DNA of 64,000 nucleotides from CAJWOS01 sp964502005 (GCA_964502005.1 CAZCUX010000001.1:511231-575230); one strand, 5' to 3'. Shown: positions 51,845 to 61,460, counted from the first letter of the stretch. Translations and numbers: made by a program. Notes: a model not told the origin generated them from the sequence alone.

Positions 51845-53395
51845 ATGGACCGTGAGGCCTTGCACCGTCGCCTGGACGAAATGAACGCCAAAGCCATTGC
51901 CGGCGAAGGCCCGAAGTCAATTGCGCGCCAGCACGCGCGGGGCAAATTGACGGCTCGGGAACGAATTGACCTGCTCGTCGATCCGGGCTCTTTTCGCGAG
52001 TTGGACCGCTTTGTGGTCCATGATTGCGATGATTTCGGAATGGCCGAGAAAAAAGTGCTGGGAGACGGGGTGGTCACCGGGCACGGCCGCATCGATGGCC
52101 GTCTGGTCTACCTCTTCGCGCAGGATTTCACCGTGTTCGGTGGCTCGCTGTCGGCCGCATATGCCCGAAAAATTTGCAAAGTGATGGACCTTGCTGTGCG
52201 AAACGGCGCACCCGTCATCGGGCTCAATGACTCGGGTGGCGCGCGGATTCAAGAAGGGGTGCGTAGCCTAGGTGGCTATGCCGACATCTTCTTGCGCAAC
52301 ACCCTCGCCAGCGGCGTGATTCCCCAGCTGAGCGCCATTTTGGGGCCATGCGCAGGCGGGGCGGTCTACAGTCCCGCCATCACGGACTTTATCGTGATGG
52401 TCGAAAAGACCAGCTTTATGTTCATCACGGGGCCCGATGTCATCAAGACCGTCACCCACGAAGATGTCACGAAAGAGGAGCTGGGCGGCGCCGGCACCCA
52501 CACCGGAAAGTCGGGTGTCGCGCACTTCTCCGTGCCCGACGAAGCGGCGGCCCTCGCGCTCACGCGTGAGTTGTTGTCCTACATTCCGCAGAACAACATG
52601 GAAGAAGCGCCGCACCGCAACACCGACGACCCTCGCGACCGCACCACGCCGGCCCTCGACGAAGTGGTCCCGGCGAACCCCAACAAGCCCTACGACATCA
52701 AAGAAGTCATCACGCATTTGGCCGACGAAGGGCGCTTTTTTGAAGTGCAGCCCGAGTTTGCGGCAAATATTGTCATCGGCTTTGTTCGCCTCGGAGGCCG
52801 CAGCGTAGGCGTGGTGGCCAACCAGCCCGCGCATCTGGCGGGAGTCCTCGATATCGACGCTTCGGTGAAGGCCGCCCGCTTTGTGCGCTTCTGCGATGCG
52901 TTCAACATTCCGTTGTTGGCGCTCGAAGATGTCCCCGGATTCTTGCCGGGGGTCGACCAAGAACATGGCGGCATCATTCGGCACGGTGCCAAGTTGTTGT
53001 ACGCATTTTGCGAAGCGACCGTGCCAAAGGTCACCTTGGTTACGCGAAAAGCCTATGGTGGCGCCTATTGTGTGATGAACAGCAAGCACATTCGTGCCGA
53101 CTACAACTTCGCGTGGCCCACGGCAGAGATTGCCGTCATGGGTCCCGAAGGTGCCGTCAACATCATCTTCCGGCGCGAGCTTGACGATGCCGAAGACCCC
53201 ATCGTGCGCAAGGCCGAGCTGGTCGAAGAGTACCGCGATACCTTCGCCAACCCGTACCAAGCGGCGCGTTTGGGATATGTAGACGAAGTCTTGTTTCCAC
53301 GCGACACGCGGCCCCGCCTCATCGATGCCTTCGACAGTTTGGCGGGCAAACGCGACCGAAATCCGCCCAAAAAGCACGGCAATATTCCGCTCTGA
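51845..53395 (+). CDS. pccB: Acyl-CoA carboxylase carboxyltransferase (PccB/MmdA family)
   Basis: The 516-residue protein belongs to the biotin-dependent carboxyltransferases acting on propionyl-, methylmalonyl- or related CoA esters. ARGKLTARERIDLLVDPGSF, LNDSGGARIQEGVRSLGGYA, GPCAGGAVYSPAI, and in the second half DVPGFLPGVDQEHGGIIRHGAKLL and RKAYGGAYCVMNSK are the family's CoA and carboxybiotin loops. AGGAG seven bases upstream fixes ATG 51845. No biotin carboxylase or biotin carrier gene is adjacent, so the partner must be encoded elsewhere; methylmalonyl-CoA decarboxylase alpha or a 3-methylcrotonyl enzyme cannot be ruled out. Confidence 0.9.
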   Translation: MDREALHRRLDEMNAKAIAGEGPKSIARQHARGKLTARERIDLLVDPGSFRELDRFVVHDCDDFGMAEKKVLGDGVVTGHGRIDGRLVYLFAQDFTVFGGSLSAAYARKICKVMDLAVRNGAPVIGLNDSGGARIQEGVRSLGGYADIFLRNTLASGVIPQLSAILGPCAGGAVYSPAITDFIVMVEKTSFMFITGPDVIKTVTHEDVTKEELGGAGTHTGKSGVAHFSVPDEAAALALTRELLSYIPQNNMEEAPHRNTDDPRDRTTPALDEVVPANPNKPYDIKEVITHLADEGRFFEVQPEFAANIVIGFVRLGGRSVGVVANQPAHLAGVLDIDASVKAARFVRFCDAFNIPLLALEDVPGFLPGVDQEHGGIIRHGAKLLYAFCEATVPKVTLVTRKAYGGAYCVMNSKHIRADYNFAWPTAEIAVMGPEGAVNIIFRRELDDAEDPIVRKAELVEEYRDTFANPYQAARLGYVDEVLFPRDTRPRLIDAFDSLAGKRDRNPPKKHGNIPL

Positions 53396-53408
53396 GCGCG
53401 TGAACGCA

Positions 53409-53435
53409 CAGGCCCTCCTTCCCGCGGCGGGCCTG
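53409..53435 (+). terminator. Possible terminator-like hairpin after carboxyltransferase
   Basis: CAGGCCC (53409-53415) pairs with GGGCCTG (53429-53435) around a 13-base loop, 14 bases after the stop. No U-run follows; weak evidence. Confidence 0.35.
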
Positions 53436-53589
53436 GTCGCGTTCTTCCGTGGACTCTTTGCCAAATTCGGCGACAATCGTCCCCGAACGTAGCGATAGGT
53501 CCCCCGGTTCGGCGCTTGTGTGGCTACACTTGCCGTGCCGCGCACAGGCGGCACATTCGTTGGGCGCTGCAGTACCCGGAGACGATTTT

Positions 53590-55458
53590 ATGTACGTTCG
53601 ATTGCCTTGGTCTTTGTCATTCCGAACGACGCTGGCTCTCGGGTGGTTGCTCGTGGCCGCCTGTGGTGGGGGAGACGAAAAGTCCGTCACCGCCGACAAC
53701 GATGCCGACAATGACGGCTATGCCTCCGACGAAGACTGCGACGACAACGATGCAACGGTGTATCCAGGTGCGCCGGAGGACTGCGACGGCAAGGACAACG
53801 ACTGCGACGGCTTGGTCGACATCGATGACCCCGACGTCTTCAATGTCGAAAGCGGTCATGTCGACAGCGACCTGGATGGATACGGCGATGCGCTGCTGGT
53901 CTCTAATTATTGTGCAGGAGCGCCGCCGGACAACGTGGTCGACAATGCCCTCGATTGCAACGACCGTGACGAGGACGTCAATCCCGACGGAAACGAAGTC
54001 TGCGACGATATCGACAACGACTGTGATGGCCTTGTCGACGGCGACGACCTCGATGCCGACGCGATTCCCACTTGGGCGCCGGACACCGACGGCGACGGTT
54101 GGGGAGATGCGAGCGCGTCCATCAAGGCGTGCTCCGACCCTGGCGGCGATTATGTCGAAAACGCGCGTGACTGCGACGACTCGACCGATGCAATTCACCC
54201 GGAAGCCGACGAAGCCTGTGGCGACGGAATCGACAGTGACTGCGATGGGGCCGATGGTCCCGACCACTTCCAAGGCAATAGCTACCTGACGTGCGGCTAT
54301 GTCGGCTGGGCGATGGACGCGAGCGCTGGCGGCGTCGGCGATGTGGATGGCGATGGCGATGCCGAGGTGGTCCTTGCGGGCGCGCTGCGGGGTGTCGCCG
54401 TAGCGCCGGACCCTCTCGCGGCTGGCTTGGTGTCGATGTCCGGCGCACCGACCGGGGGCGGCTTTGGCAAGTCGGTTGCGGTCGGTGATGCCGATGGCGA
54501 CGGCGTAGACGACGTATTCGTTGGCAACAACGCCGGAGATGGCGCGGTGGTGCTGTTCTCGGGTCCGATTGGCTCTTCGTGGGCATACAGCGCAGGCACG
54601 TCGGTGTCGGGCCCGCTTACCGGCGGCGCGATGGGGCAAGTGGTCGTGTTTGTCGAGGATCAAGGCGGCGATGGCGCTCCCGACCTCGTGGCCGCCGCTC
54701 CCCAGGCGGGCGGAAGCGTGGGTGCATTGCTCCATTGGCCCGATGCGTCCGACATTTCGACCCTTCAGCCCATGAACCTCGGCTTTGGTGTGCCTCCCGG
54801 CGCCAAACTTGGCTTCGCCCTTGAAGATGTCGGTGATATCGACGGCGATGGCACTTCCGATGTCGCCGTTTCGGCTCCGGGCGCCAATTTGGTGGCCGTG
54901 CTGACCGGCGGAATTTCCGATGGCATTCCGGGCGACGTTGTGTTGTTAGAAGCGGCGTCCCCCGGCGGCGAGTATGGCGGCGCGATTGCTGGCAAAGAAG
55001 ACGTCGATGGTGACGGTCTTGCCGACGTACTGGTCGCTGTGCCCGACAATGTCATCGACGGCGGCACGGTGTACGTCTTTACGGGCGCGACCGGCGTGAT
55101 GAACACCAATGACGCGTACAGCCGCATCGATGGTCCCGAAGAGGGAGCCCGCTTGGGCGACTCCATCGCAAGTGTAGGCGACATCAACAATGACGGCTTT
55201 GTGGACGTCGTATTGGGCGCTCCGATGTGGTCATCGGGTGTCGGCTCGGTCGAGGTCGTGTTGGGGCCCCTTCCGAGCGGCGTCCCCGCGACCACCAACG
55301 ATGTCGGCTACCACTTGGTCGGGTCGGCCATCGGTGACCGGGCGGGATCTTGGGTCTATGCTCCAGGTGACCTCAACGCCGATGGTTACGATGACTTCGT
55401 TGTTTCGGCACCGGGCGCGCAAGACACCTACCTCTTCCTCGGCGGCGTTGTGTTTTAG
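53590..55458 (+). CDS. Lipoprotein with MopE-type metal-binding repeats and FG-GAP propeller
   Basis: Signal ends GWLLVAAC (lipobox VAAC). Residues 30-215 hold three MopE-like repeats rich in Asp and Cys (DNDGYASDEDCDDNDATVYP; DGYGDALL...DCNDRDEDVNP; DGDGWGDAS...DCDDSTDAIHP), each ending D-N-D-C-D-G or D-S-D-C-D-G; these bind Ca2+ or other metals and are common in Myxococcota. The rest has seven FG-GAP/VCBS-like blades (DVDGDGDAEVV, DADGDGVDDVF, DIDGDGTSDVAV, DVDGDGLADVLV, DINNDGFVDVVLG, DLNADGYDDFVV and one weaker), an integrin-alpha-like calcium propeller. Surface adhesion is a fair inference. GGAG lies nine bases before the ATG. Confidence 0.85.
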   Translation: MYVRLPWSLSFRTTLALGWLLVAACGGGDEKSVTADNDADNDGYASDEDCDDNDATVYPGAPEDCDGKDNDCDGLVDIDDPDVFNVESGHVDSDLDGYGDALLVSNYCAGAPPDNVVDNALDCNDRDEDVNPDGNEVCDDIDNDCDGLVDGDDLDADAIPTWAPDTDGDGWGDASASIKACSDPGGDYVENARDCDDSTDAIHPEADEACGDGIDSDCDGADGPDHFQGNSYLTCGYVGWAMDASAGGVGDVDGDGDAEVVLAGALRGVAVAPDPLAAGLVSMSGAPTGGGFGKSVAVGDADGDGVDDVFVGNNAGDGAVVLFSGPIGSSWAYSAGTSVSGPLTGGAMGQVVVFVEDQGGDGAPDLVAAAPQAGGSVGALLHWPDASDISTLQPMNLGFGVPPGAKLGFALEDVGDIDGDGTSDVAVSAPGANLVAVLTGGISDGIPGDVVLLEAASPGGEYGGAIAGKEDVDGDGLADVLVAVPDNVIDGGTVYVFTGATGVMNTNDAYSRIDGPEEGARLGDSIASVGDINNDGFVDVVLGAPMWSSGVGSVEVVLGPLPSGVPATTNDVGYHLVGSAIGDRAGSWVYAPGDLNADGYDDFVVSAPGAQDTYLFLGGVVF

Positions 55459-55564
55459 TGCCATGCGTGGAGGCGCGGTCCCGTTCCTTGGCGGAATCGC
55501 GCGCCTCCTACGCAACGCACGTCGGCCCATCGCCGCGGTGGACCGGTAAGCGGGAGCAAATACG

Positions 55565-58500
55565 ATGACGGTGGTTTGGAGCCGGTTTCATCCTGCCACC
55601 CGTTTGTGGTTCTCGCGCACGTTTGCGGGGCCTACTCCTATCCAAGAGCAAGGCTGGGACTCTATTGCGCGTGGCCAACACACGCTTTTGCTCGCCCCCA
55701 CCGGCTCGGGAAAGACGCTCTCGGCGTTTTTGTGGTCCATCGACCGGCTCTTGGCGACACCTCGCGATGCCCCTGGCGTGCGCGTTTTGTACGTGTCACC
55801 GCTCAAGGCCTTGGTCTACGATGTCGAGCGAAACCTGCGGGCGCCGTTGCAGGGGGTCGTTGCGGCGGCGCGCACGTTGGGAGAGCCCGTCGCGGACATT
55901 ACCGTTTCGGTGCGTACGGGCGACTCTTCCGCGCGCGACCGGCGCCGACTCGCGACCCATCCTGGCGATATTCTGGTCACAACGCCGGAGTCGTTGTTTT
56001 TGTTGCTCACGACCCAAGCGCGGGAGGTCTTGCGGAGCGTCGAGACGGTCATTGTCGACGAAATTCATGCGGTCGCGGGGACAAAGCGCGGGGTCCATCT
56101 CGCCCTCTCGCTTGAGCGTCTATCCCATTTGTGCGCGAACGAGCCGCAGCGCGTTGGCTTGAGCGCCACGCAGCGCCCCTTGTCGGCGATTGCGACGTTC
56201 TTGGGGGGCGACCGACCGGTGCAGGTGGTCGACGCCTCCGCGCCCCCTTCGTTCGACCTCGAAATTGTGGTTCCCGTCGCCGATATGGACCAGCCTGTAT
56301 ACGAGGAGTCCGCGAAAGGTAGCGCAGAGAGCGGGCTTTTGGCAACGGGGGTCCACGCGGCGAGCTCGCTTGGCATGGACCGCGCGGGCATCTGGCCGGC
56401 GATTCAGCCGCGGATTCTCGACCTCATTGCGCAACACCGCACGACCATCGTGTTTACCAACAGCCGCCGCTTGTGCGAGCGCCTCGCGCAGCGGCTCAAC
56501 GAACTCGCGGCCGAGCGTGGGCGCACAGCTCCGATTTGCCGTGCGCATCATGGAAGCGTGAGCCACAAGCAGCGATTGGACATCGAAGAGGCGCTCAAAT
56601 CGGGGCAGATTCCCGCCATCATCGCCACCAGTTCCCTTGAACTTGGCATCGACATGGGGACCGTGGACTTGGTTGTCCAGGTCGCTGCGCCCCACTCCGT
56701 TTCATCAGGGCTGCAACGGATAGGTCGGGCGGGCCATGGTGTCGGGCAACAATCGAAAGCCCGCATTTTTCCCCGGTTCAAGGGCGACCTCCTGCTTGCC
56801 GCTGCGGTCGCGCAAGGTATGCGCTGTGGTGATGTAGAGTCTACTTCGGTTCCGAAAAATCCACTCGACGTACTGGCGCAGCAGATTGCAGCTATGTGCG
56901 TTGTGGATGACTTGACAGTATCGGACGTTTATGGTATAGTCCGTAGAGCGTCGCCCTATTTTGGCCTGTCCCATGACAGCTTTACGGCGGTCATCGACCT
57001 CCTGTGCGGAACGTTGCCACAGCGGATGTCCGGCGTGGACCCGGATGCAGAGCGCGAGCTCGCGTACTTGCGGCCCCTGTTGTCCCTCGACCATTCTACG
57101 GGGCGATTGTCAGCACGGCCTGCTACGCGCTTGGTGGTCGTCGCGAACGCGGGGACAATCCCCGACCGGGGCCTCTTTGGCGTGTTTGTCGCGCCGGATG
57201 GTCCCCGCGTGGGGGAGCTCGACGAAGAAATGGTGTACGAGTCCCGAAAAGGGGACGTGGTGCTGCTTGGCGCGACATCTTGGCGTATTGTCGATATTTC
57301 ACGAGATAGAGTTCTTGTTGCGCCAGCGCCGGGAGAGCCGGGCCGAATGCCCTTTTGGCGCGGCGAAGGCCCCGGACGCGCCGTCGATGTGGGAAAGCGC
57401 ATTGGGGCGCTGATTCGCGACATTCAAACCCACGGCACAAATGCTGTCGCTTTCTTGCAGGACTCTTGTGGTCTCGACGCTCTCGCTGCGGGAAACTTGG
57501 TCGGGTATGTCGCCGACCAGGAAGCGCGTGGCGCGGTTCCCACAGACCAGCGCATCGTGGTGGAGCGCTTCCGCGATGAGTTTGGCGACTGGCGCATTTG
57601 TATTTTGTCGCCATTCGGTGGTCGCGTACATGCTCCTTGGGCGCTCGCGATTTTGGCGCGCCTCGAAGTGCAAATGGGCACCGAAGTGCAGTGTTTGTGG
57701 TCCGATGATGGCATCGTCCTTCGAATTCCCGATGCGTTTGGGCTGCCCTCCCTCGCGACACTCCTACCGGGAGCGGAGGACGTCCGAGAGCTCGTCGTGG
57801 CCCATCTTCGCCACTCGGCGGTTTTTGGTGCGCGGTTTCGAGAAGCGGCAGCGCGGGCCCTCGTGTTGCCTCGTCGGCATCCAGGTGACCGACGGCCGTT
57901 GTGGATGCAGCGCTTGCGCGCCCAAAGTCTGCTGCAGGCCAGTGCCGCCTTGCCGACATTTCCCGTCACCTTGGAGGCCTACCGCGAGTGTCTCCACGAT
58001 GTCTTCGACCTCGATAGCCTCGAAGACCTCCTCGCACGGGTGGCGCAGCGAAAGGTCCGTGTCACGGAGGTCGAGACGGACACACCGTCGCCCTTCGCGC
58101 GGTCCTTGATTTTTGCCTTTGTCGCCAATTGGCTCTACGAAGGCGATGCGCCGCTTGCGGAGCGCCGTGCGGCTGCGCTTTCGATTGACCGCTCGTTGTT
58201 GCAAGACCTATTGGGGGAAGATGAGCTTCGTTCGCTCATTCCCGAAGAAGTGTTGGGCGAGGTGGAACGGGAGTTGCAGCGATTGGCTCCCGAACTTTGG
58301 GTGCAGCATATTGACGGCCTGGAGGACCTTTTGCGGCGCCTCGGCGACCTTTCGGTCGCGGAGTTGGCGCAACGATGTCGAGAAGGCGCGCCGGTCGCGG
58401 AGTGGGTGTCGCAACTCGAAGCGCAAGGGCGGGCCGTGCGGGTGGAGCTTGCCGGAGCTGTCCGGGTGGTGGTACCGGAAGATGCCGTGCGGTTTTCGGA

Positions 58501-60031
58501 GGCCGTGGGTTCCGCGATTCCCGCTGCGGTGCCGGCCTCGTTGCGAACGTCGATGCCCCACGCCTTGACCACCTTGGTTGCGCGGTATGCCCGCACGCAC
58601 ACCCTGTTTTCGGCGGCGCAGATATCGCGACGGTGGGGAATCGGCGCGGCTCCGGTGGGCACCGTCCTTGTGGAGATGGCCGCACGCGGAACGATTGTTG
58701 ACGGCTTTGGGGAGCACGGCGTTTGGTGCGACCGGGAGGTGTTGCGGCGGCTCAAGCGACGTGCGCTCGCCCAGCTGCGTGGGGCCGTTGAGCCAGTGGA
58801 TGCGCCCACCTTGGCGGCGTTCTTGCCTGTGTGGCAAGGCGTAGGGGACGACGCGCCGGACCGCTTGGGGCGATTGCGCGAGGTCATCACGCAGCTTGAG
58901 GGCTGCGCATTGCCGTGGTCGGATGTAGAGCGCCTCATTTTGCCCCAACGTGTGCGTGGTTTCACACCCGAGCTGTTGGACACCCTCAGCGCATCCGGCG
59001 AGCTCGCGTGGGTGGGGGCCGGTCCACTTGGAAGCAAGGACGGACGGGTGCGATTGTTTTGGCGGGAGTCGTTGGGGACCAGCCTCGCCGGACTGTCGTT
59101 CGATGGGGCAGACGTGGCCCTGGACGCCTCTCAGCGCACCATCTTGGACCTCCTGCAACAACGAGGAGCGCAGTTCACCGTCGAACTGCAGGGGGCGCTA
59201 CAAGGACAATGGGGACGAGACGAGCTGGACCGCGCGCTGTGGGGCTTGGTTTGGGCGGGTCAGGTGTCCAACGACACCTTTGGGCCGCTGCGGCAGCTGG
59301 GGCGCCGGAAGGCACCGACGGCGGTAGGCAGGCCTTCCTGGCGTCGGGGGACACCGGGGAGCGGTGCGTATGGTGGCTCGGGGGGGCGTTGGTGGTCGTT
59401 GCAGCCGTGGCGAGACGCCGCGGAAGACAAGACCGTGGCGATTTCGATGTGGTGCCAACGCCTGCTGGACCGACATGGCGTTGTCGGCAGGGAGGTCGCC
59501 CTTGCAGAGGAAATTTCGGGCGGCTTTCAGGGCTTGTATGCCGTGCTTCGCGAGATGGAGGACTTGGGGCATGTGCGCCGGGGATGGTTTGTTGCAGGTT
59601 TGGGGGGGGCGCAGTTTGCTTTCCCGGGCGTGGTCGACCAGCTCCGCGCATCGCGGGGCGCAGACCGCGTGATCGTGCTTTCGGCGTGCGACCCGGCGCA
59701 ACCCTACGGTGCCGCGATGCCGTGGCCGCCGCGGGGAGGGGCTCCCCGACGAGAAGCGGGCGCGCGTGTGGTGTTGGTGGCGGGGCACATACGGCTTTGG
59801 TTGGCGCGAGGGGCCAGCTCGATGTCCGTTTGGCCGGACCCCGAGGACAAAGAGCCGCTTCTGCGCGCGGTGCAGGCTCTGCGGGAGCACAGGACCCAAC
59901 AGCGGTCCCCGTCGCTTCGGGTCACCAAGGTGAATGGGGTGCCGTGGAACGCCGGCCCGTGGGGCGCGTTTCTTCGGGACGCGGGCTGGAAGACCGATGG
60001 GGATGCGCTGGTTCTCGAGGTCCCGCCGTGA
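55565..60031 (+). CDS. lhr: Lhr-type ATP-dependent helicase
   Basis: The 1488-residue protein has a superfamily-2 core: Q-like WFSRTFAGPTPIQEQGW, Walker A APTGSGKT, motif II DEIH in VIVDEIHAVAG, motif III SATQRPL, motif V ATSSLELGIDMGTVD and motif VI QRIGRAGHGVGQ. A winged helix and the Lhr-specific domain follow (to about 870), then a long C-terminal extension (about 600 residues) with winged-helix-like pieces, as in full-length Lhr (E. coli about 1540). Lhr is a 3'-5' DNA/RNA-DNA translocase linked to DNA repair. GGGAG nine bases before ATG. Not near repair genes here. Confidence 0.93.
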   Translation: MTVVWSRFHPATRLWFSRTFAGPTPIQEQGWDSIARGQHTLLLAPTGSGKTLSAFLWSIDRLLATPRDAPGVRVLYVSPLKALVYDVERNLRAPLQGVVAAARTLGEPVADITVSVRTGDSSARDRRRLATHPGDILVTTPESLFLLLTTQAREVLRSVETVIVDEIHAVAGTKRGVHLALSLERLSHLCANEPQRVGLSATQRPLSAIATFLGGDRPVQVVDASAPPSFDLEIVVPVADMDQPVYEESAKGSAESGLLATGVHAASSLGMDRAGIWPAIQPRILDLIAQHRTTIVFTNSRRLCERLAQRLNELAAERGRTAPICRAHHGSVSHKQRLDIEEALKSGQIPAIIATSSLELGIDMGTVDLVVQVAAPHSVSSGLQRIGRAGHGVGQQSKARIFPRFKGDLLLAAAVAQGMRCGDVESTSVPKNPLDVLAQQIAAMCVVDDLTVSDVYGIVRRASPYFGLSHDSFTAVIDLLCGTLPQRMSGVDPDAERELAYLRPLLSLDHSTGRLSARPATRLVVVANAGTIPDRGLFGVFVAPDGPRVGELDEEMVYESRKGDVVLLGATSWRIVDISRDRVLVAPAPGEPGRMPFWRGEGPGRAVDVGKRIGALIRDIQTHGTNAVAFLQDSCGLDALAAGNLVGYVADQEARGAVPTDQRIVVERFRDEFGDWRICILSPFGGRVHAPWALAILARLEVQMGTEVQCLWSDDGIVLRIPDAFGLPSLATLLPGAEDVRELVVAHLRHSAVFGARFREAAARALVLPRRHPGDRRPLWMQRLRAQSLLQASAALPTFPVTLEAYRECLHDVFDLDSLEDLLARVAQRKVRVTEVETDTPSPFARSLIFAFVANWLYEGDAPLAERRAAALSIDRSLLQDLLGEDELRSLIPEEVLGEVERELQRLAPELWVQHIDGLEDLLRRLGDLSVAELAQRCREGAPVAEWVSQLEAQGRAVRVELAGAVRVVVPEDAVRFSEAVGSAIPAAVPASLRTSMPHALTTLVARYARTHTLFSAAQISRRWGIGAAPVGTVLVEMAARGTIVDGFGEHGVWCDREVLRRLKRRALAQLRGAVEPVDAPTLAAFLPVWQGVGDDAPDRLGRLREVITQLEGCALPWSDVERLILPQRVRGFTPELLDTLSASGELAWVGAGPLGSKDGRVRLFWRESLGTSLAGLSFDGADVALDASQRTILDLLQQRGAQFTVELQGALQGQWGRDELDRALWGLVWAGQVSNDTFGPLRQLGRRKAPTAVGRPSWRRGTPGSGAYGGSGGRWWSLQPWRDAAEDKTVAISMWCQRLLDRHGVVGREVALAEEISGGFQGLYAVLREMEDLGHVRRGWFVAGLGGAQFAFPGVVDQLRASRGADRVIVLSACDPAQPYGAAMPWPPRGGAPRREAGARVVLVAGHIRLWLARGASSMSVWPDPEDKEPLLRAVQALREHRTQQRSPSLRVTKVNGVPWNAGPWGAFLRDAGWKTDGDALVLEVPP

Positions 60032-60327
60032 TCAGCCGAGCCCGTGTCGCAGCCAGCGATGTGATTTTTTTCGATTGGGTGGGGGCTTCTGCGGCGTTTT
60101 CGGCCATTTTGCACGGGCGTACGGTGCTGGACCGGTTATGCGACGGCGCCGCCGGGTGCGGCTGGTGTGCTTCGCACATCCAAGCGCCGAAACCGTCCGG
60201 ATTTGTTCACCGCAGGCTGATTCAGAATGCGGTATAAAAGCTCGGATGGTTCCCGCCAGGAAACCACACCCGATCGATTTCCGAAGTCATTGTATGGGAG
60301 CGCGATGCTCCCCTGGAGCAGATGAGC
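60032..60327 (+). other. Leader region of the rpsP cluster
   Basis: Nearly 300 bases before rpsP. TATAAA (60233-60238) is a good -10-like box, but no matching -35 is seen at 16-18 bases. A hairpin GGGAGC-GCGAT-GCTCCC (60296-60312) sits directly before the ribosome-binding site GGAG (60315-60318). A 69-codon frame from GTG 60028 crosses the region without recognisable features. Confidence 0.45.
60296..60312 (+). promoter_or_regulatory. Hairpin just before the rpsP ribosome-binding site
   Basis: GGGAGC (60296-60301) and GCTCCC (60307-60312) form a perfect six-pair stem with loop GCGAT, three bases before the GGAG of rpsP. It could modulate translation of the operon. Confidence 0.4.
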
Positions 60328-60594
60328 ATGGTTCGCCTCCGGCTGACCCGCATGGGCCGCAAGAAGCGCCCCTTCTACCGCATCGTCGCAACCGACTCGC
60401 GCAGCCCGCGGGATGGTCGCATCATCGAAGCACTTGGCTACTACGACCCCATGAAGACCCCCGCCGAAGTCAAAGTTGACCTCGAGCGCGTGGACTATTG
60501 GATGGGCGTAGGAGCTTCCCCGTCTGACACTGTTTCGCACCTCATCAAGCGCGCGCGTGGCGCTGGCGAGGCGGCAGAGGCGGAGCCGTCGTGA
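60328..60594 (+). CDS. rpsP: 30S ribosomal protein S16
   Basis: The 88-residue protein MVRLRLTRMGRKKRPFYRIV with SPRDGRIIEALGYYDP is S16, a 30S assembly protein. Two in-frame ATGs (60322 and 60328) follow GGAG; 60328 gives the better spacing and the conserved start. The acidic Ala/Glu tail is slightly longer than in E. coli. First of the rpsP-khpA-rimM-trmD-rplS cluster. Confidence 0.97.
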   Translation: MVRLRLTRMGRKKRPFYRIVATDSRSPRDGRIIEALGYYDPMKTPAEVKVDLERVDYWMGVGASPSDTVSHLIKRARGAGEAAEAEPS

Positions 60595-60839
60595 AAGATC
60601 TCGTCCAGTTCCTGATTGCACCGTTGGTGAAGCATCCTGACGACGTGAGCATCAACGTCGTCGAGGGCGCGTCTTCTGTGCTTCTGGAGCTGCGGGTTCA
60701 CGATGACGACTATGACCGGGTTCGTGGTGAGGATGGCCACACGTTTCAGGCCATTCAACAAGTGGTTGCTGCGGCAGGTGGAGATGTGAAGCCTGTCGTC
60801 GACCTCATGGAACCGGACAGCTCTGCTTCCGAGGAATAA
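60591..60839 (+). CDS. khpA: KH-domain RNA-binding protein KhpA
   Basis: The 82-residue protein is a single KH domain; the GxxG loop is GEDG in RVRGEDGHTFQAIQ. KhpA binds RNA with KhpB and affects cell elongation and translation in Gram-positive bacteria; here it sits between rpsP and rimM, its usual place. Start is GTG 60591, overlapping the rpsP stop. Confidence 0.93.
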   Translation: MKDLVQFLIAPLVKHPDDVSINVVEGASSVLLELRVHDDDYDRVRGEDGHTFQAIQQVVAAAGGDVKPVVDLMEPDSSASEE

Positions 60840-60845
60840 CCACGC

Positions 60846-61394
60846 ATGACCGGCCGGTCGCCAGGACCCGCACCCGACCCACGGTTCACCCCGGATGACG
60901 TTCGCCTTGGCTACGTCAACGGGGTGTTCGGTCTGAGGGGCGAGGTCAAGCTCTTCCTTTACAACCCTGCCTCCGACCTGGTGGACGAAGCCAACCAAGT
61001 CGTGCTGGTGTCTCCGAGCGGCGACCGTCGTACTGTATCGATGGTGATTCGCGCGGGCGCTGGGCGTCGTATTTTGGGCGAAATCGACGGTGTCGAATCT
61101 CCCGAAGCGGCTGCGTCCCTCAAAGACTTTGAGGTGGTGTTGCCGCGAAAGGCGCTGCCCGCACCGGACCACGGCGAATGGTACCATCGCGACCTGATAG
61201 GAACCGCGGTTCGAACCCAGTTGGGCGAGGACTTGGGCAAGCTGGCGGAAATCGTCAGCGGTCCCGGAGTCGACACCTGGGTGATTCGTGGCAAGGGTGG
61301 CGAGGTCTGGGTTCACGCGATGCTTGACGACCTCTTGTCGGTTGAGCCGACCGTGGAGATCGTCGTCAAGGACGCTGCGGTACTCCGCTTGTAG
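60846..61394 (+). CDS. rimM: Ribosome maturation factor RimM
   Basis: The 182-residue protein has the N-terminal RimM domain (LGYVNGVFGLRGEVKLFLYN) and a C-terminal PRC-barrel (EWYHRDLIGTAVRT, VWVHAMLDDLLSVE). It binds S19 and helps 16S processing in the 30S head. It lies six bases after khpA and before trmD. Confidence 0.94.
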   Translation: MTGRSPGPAPDPRFTPDDVRLGYVNGVFGLRGEVKLFLYNPASDLVDEANQVVLVSPSGDRRTVSMVIRAGAGRRILGEIDGVESPEAAASLKDFEVVLPRKALPAPDHGEWYHRDLIGTAVRTQLGEDLGKLAEIVSGPGVDTWVIRGKGGEVWVHAMLDDLLSVEPTVEIVVKDAAVLRL

Positions 61395-61424
61395 GGTTTT
61401 TTTCTTTCGGGGCGCTTGCCCTTT

Positions 61425-61460
61425 CTTTGGGGCTCACCGTTCCTTTGGGGCTCACCGTTG
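61425..61460 (+). repeat. Two-copy 18-base tandem repeat between rimM and trmD
   Basis: CTTTGGGGCTCACCGTTC (61425-61442) is followed directly by CTTTGGGGCTCACCGTTG (61443-61460), 17 of 18 bases identical. It starts about 30 bases after the rimM stop and ends about 47 bases before trmD. Confidence 0.85.

Noticed and set aside
58915..60237. A 440-codon open frame on the plus strand overlapping the end of lhr.
   Set aside because: It is a shifted frame of lhr, Gly/Arg-rich with no domain signal; the lhr frame carries all helicase motifs.
60028..60237. A 69-codon frame whose GTG overlaps the lhr stop (GTGA).
   Set aside because: The overlap looks attractive, but the sequence has no hydrophobic or family pattern and runs through the probable rpsP promoter region. 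Evidence too weak to call.
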